NCBI GenBank assembly: GCA_021798655.1
Contig: JAJZFE010000265.1
Coordinates: 1 to 7,442, forward strand
From: Acidobacteriota bacterium
Lineage (GTDB): Bacteria > Acidobacteriota > Terriglobia > Terriglobales > Acidobacteriaceae
Direction of reading: 5' to 3'
DNA: 7,442 bases
The notes beneath the pieces were generated by a model, which saw only the letters and a list, made by a program, of their open reading frames with translations, was not told the origin of the DNA and ran no database searches. The translations under genes and the position numbers were made by a program. Below, piece by piece: positions 6,250 through 7,442 of the stretch (positions are counted from its first letter, which is position 1; the number at the start of each line of letters is the position of its first letter).

Positions 6250-7442
6250 CTACTGCGCGTCGAAGCGAAACGCCGCAGCCTGCAGATCGCCGCGCAGGTC
6301 CACGTCCACGCCGTGCGACATCCAGTAGCTGCCGCTTGCGGTGGCCGGGGTGTCCGCACTCAGCTTGCCGGCAATCGCTGCGACCTTGTAGGTCTTCGCA
6401 GGATCCAGCCCGCGCAGAAACACGCGCGGATACGGATAGCCCATCGTGCTGGAGTGCAGAAACGTAAACAGCGCGGCCTGCTTCCTGTCCTGCGACACGG
6501 ACTCCGTCACCGAGGCCTCGCTGCCGTTGCGCGGCGACACCAGCCGATACAGCGATCCATGCTGCACCGTCTCGCGCACGCCCTTGTATCCGGCGATCAG
6601 CTCCTTCGCCGTCGCAAAGTCCTCCGGCGTCCACTTGTTCAGATTCGCGCCGACCCCCAGCGAGCCCTGCATCGACGACAGGAAGCGATACGTGAGCGAG
6701 GTCGTGCGATTGTTCGCCCAGCTCGGCGAGTCCGTCACCCAGGCCATCATCACGCCGGGTGTGTAGGCATACGTAAAGCCGTCCTGAATGCTCAGCCGGT
6801 CGTACGGATCGGTGTTGTCCGAAGGCCACACCTCATCGGTCAGGCCGAGTATGCCCAGGTCGACGCGCCCTCCGCCGCCGGAGCAGGACTCAATCTCCAG
6901 CTTCGGATGCTTCGCGCGCAGCTCACGCAGAATGCCGTACAGATTCTGCGTGTACGCCACGTACACCTGCTTCTGTTCGTCGTTGGCAACAGCAGGCCAG
7001 CCCGGCTCGGTCCAGTTGCGGTTGTAGTCCCACTTCAGAAACGCGATGTCGTTGTTCGTGACCAGCTCGTCGAGGAAGTGAAACACGTAGTCGCGCACGT
7101 CCTGGCGTGCCAGGTTCAGCACCAGCTGGTTGCGCGCTTCGGTGCGCGGCCGTCCGGTAAAGTTCAGCACCCAGTCCGGATGCTTGCGATACAGATCGCT
7201 GTCCGGGTTCACCATCTCCGGCTCCACCCACAGGCCGAAGTCCATGCCCAGCGTATGCACCTTGTCGATCAGCGGCTTGAGCCCGTGCGGAAACTTCTGC
7301 GGGTTCACATACCAGTCGCCCAGCCCGGCGTGGTCGTCCTTGCGCTGGCCGAACCAGCCGTCGTCCATCACGAAGCGCTCCACGCCCAGCGACGCGGCCT
7401 TCTCTGCAAGCGCCACCTGCCCGGGTTCGTCCACGCTGAACG
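6250..7442 (-). CDS. Alpha-galactosidase GH36, C-terminal part
   Basis: Partial gene: the 5' end lies beyond position 7442 and the stop TAG is at 6252-6250; 396 residues are visible out of about 700 usual for the family. The enzyme releases terminal alpha-galactose (melibiose, raffinose, galactomannan side chains, digalactosyl head groups) with retention. The fragment opens inside the TIM barrel with FSVDEPGQ and continues with RFVMDDGWFGQR, GMDFGLWVEPEMVNPDSDLY and HPDWVL. The nucleophile Asp is in FLKWDYNR (codon 7029-7027); ESCSGGGGRVDLGIL follows; the acid/base Asp is in VWPSDNTD (codon 6819-6817). These residues are 70 apart, which from memory matches Bacillus-type GH36 enzymes. The C-terminal beta domain closes with YWMSHGVDVDLRGDLQAAAF. 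The codon at 7434 is an internal GTG, not a start, because the frame and homology continue upstream. Whether it has a signal peptide cannot be seen. It faces the GH2 gene tail to tail and is transcribed separately. Confidence 0.94.
   Translation of the reverse strand, partial: FSVDEPGQVALAEKAASLGVERFVMDDGWFGQRKDDHAGLGDWYVNPQKFPHGLKPLIDKVHTLGMDFGLWVEPEMVNPDSDLYRKHPDWVLNFTGRPRTEARNQLVLNLARQDVRDYVFHFLDELVTNNDIAFLKWDYNRNWTEPGWPAVANDEQKQVYVAYTQNLYGILRELRAKHPKLEIESCSGGGGRVDLGILGLTDEVWPSDNTDPYDRLSIQDGFTYAYTPGVMMAWVTDSPSWANNRTTSLTYRFLSSMQGSLGVGANLNKWTPEDFATAKELIAGYKGVRETVQHGSLYRLVSPRNGSEASVTESVSQDRKQAALFTFLHSSTMGYPYPRVFLRGLDPAKTYKVAAIAGKLSADTPATASGSYWMSHGVDVDLRGDLQAAAFRFDAQ

Noticed and set aside
6143..6829. 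A 228-codon minus-strand frame overlapping the alpha-galactosidase
   Set aside because: Out-of-frame shadow of the GH36 gene, which carries the catalytic motifs; the product has no recognisable domain.

Overview
This GC-rich window reads as a chromosomal piece of a carbohydrate-degrading, Gram-negative-type soil bacterium. Acidobacteriota (Terriglobia, such as Granulicella, Terriglobus or Edaphobacter) is my best guess. The reasons are strong G/C preference at third codon positions, exported glycosidases including a GH35 enzyme of the DUF5597 type, and a GTCATTCC...GGAATC palindrome between genes of a kind I recall from such genomes. The taxonomic call is inference from memory, not a search result.

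Layout. (1) Positions 1-1814, minus strand: a glycerol catabolic pair, glycerol kinase glpK (complete) followed by the N-terminal 108 codons of aerobic glycerol-3-phosphate dehydrogenase glpD, joined by an ATGA stop/start overlap. (2) 1815-1990: a 176-bp divergent control region with an 18-bp LacI-family-like palindrome (1879-1896), plausible promoters on both strands and a hairpin just before the next gene's ribosome binding site. (3) 1991-6107, plus strand: two exported beta-galactosidase-type enzymes in tandem, a GH35 enzyme with a Sec-type signal and a GH2 enzyme with a Tat-type signal, 46 bp apart. (4) 6108-6249: a convergent intergenic gap almost filled by one large imperfect inverted repeat enclosing a smaller palindrome. 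(5) 6250-7442, minus strand: the C-terminal 396 residues of a GH36 alpha-galactosidase whose start lies beyond the window.

Functional reading. Three galactosidases (GH35 beta, GH2 probably beta, GH36 alpha) sit beside the two enzymes that bring glycerol into glycolysis, with one candidate operator between the glycerol and galactosidase units. This fits ordinary plant galactoside breakdown. It would also fit use of compounds that release both galactose and glycerol, such as the head groups of plant and algal galactolipids or galactosylglycerols. That second reading is a hypothesis. No transporter, regulator gene or galactose pathway gene is visible in the window. I saw no tRNA, rRNA, CRISPR array, insertion sequence or phage gene.
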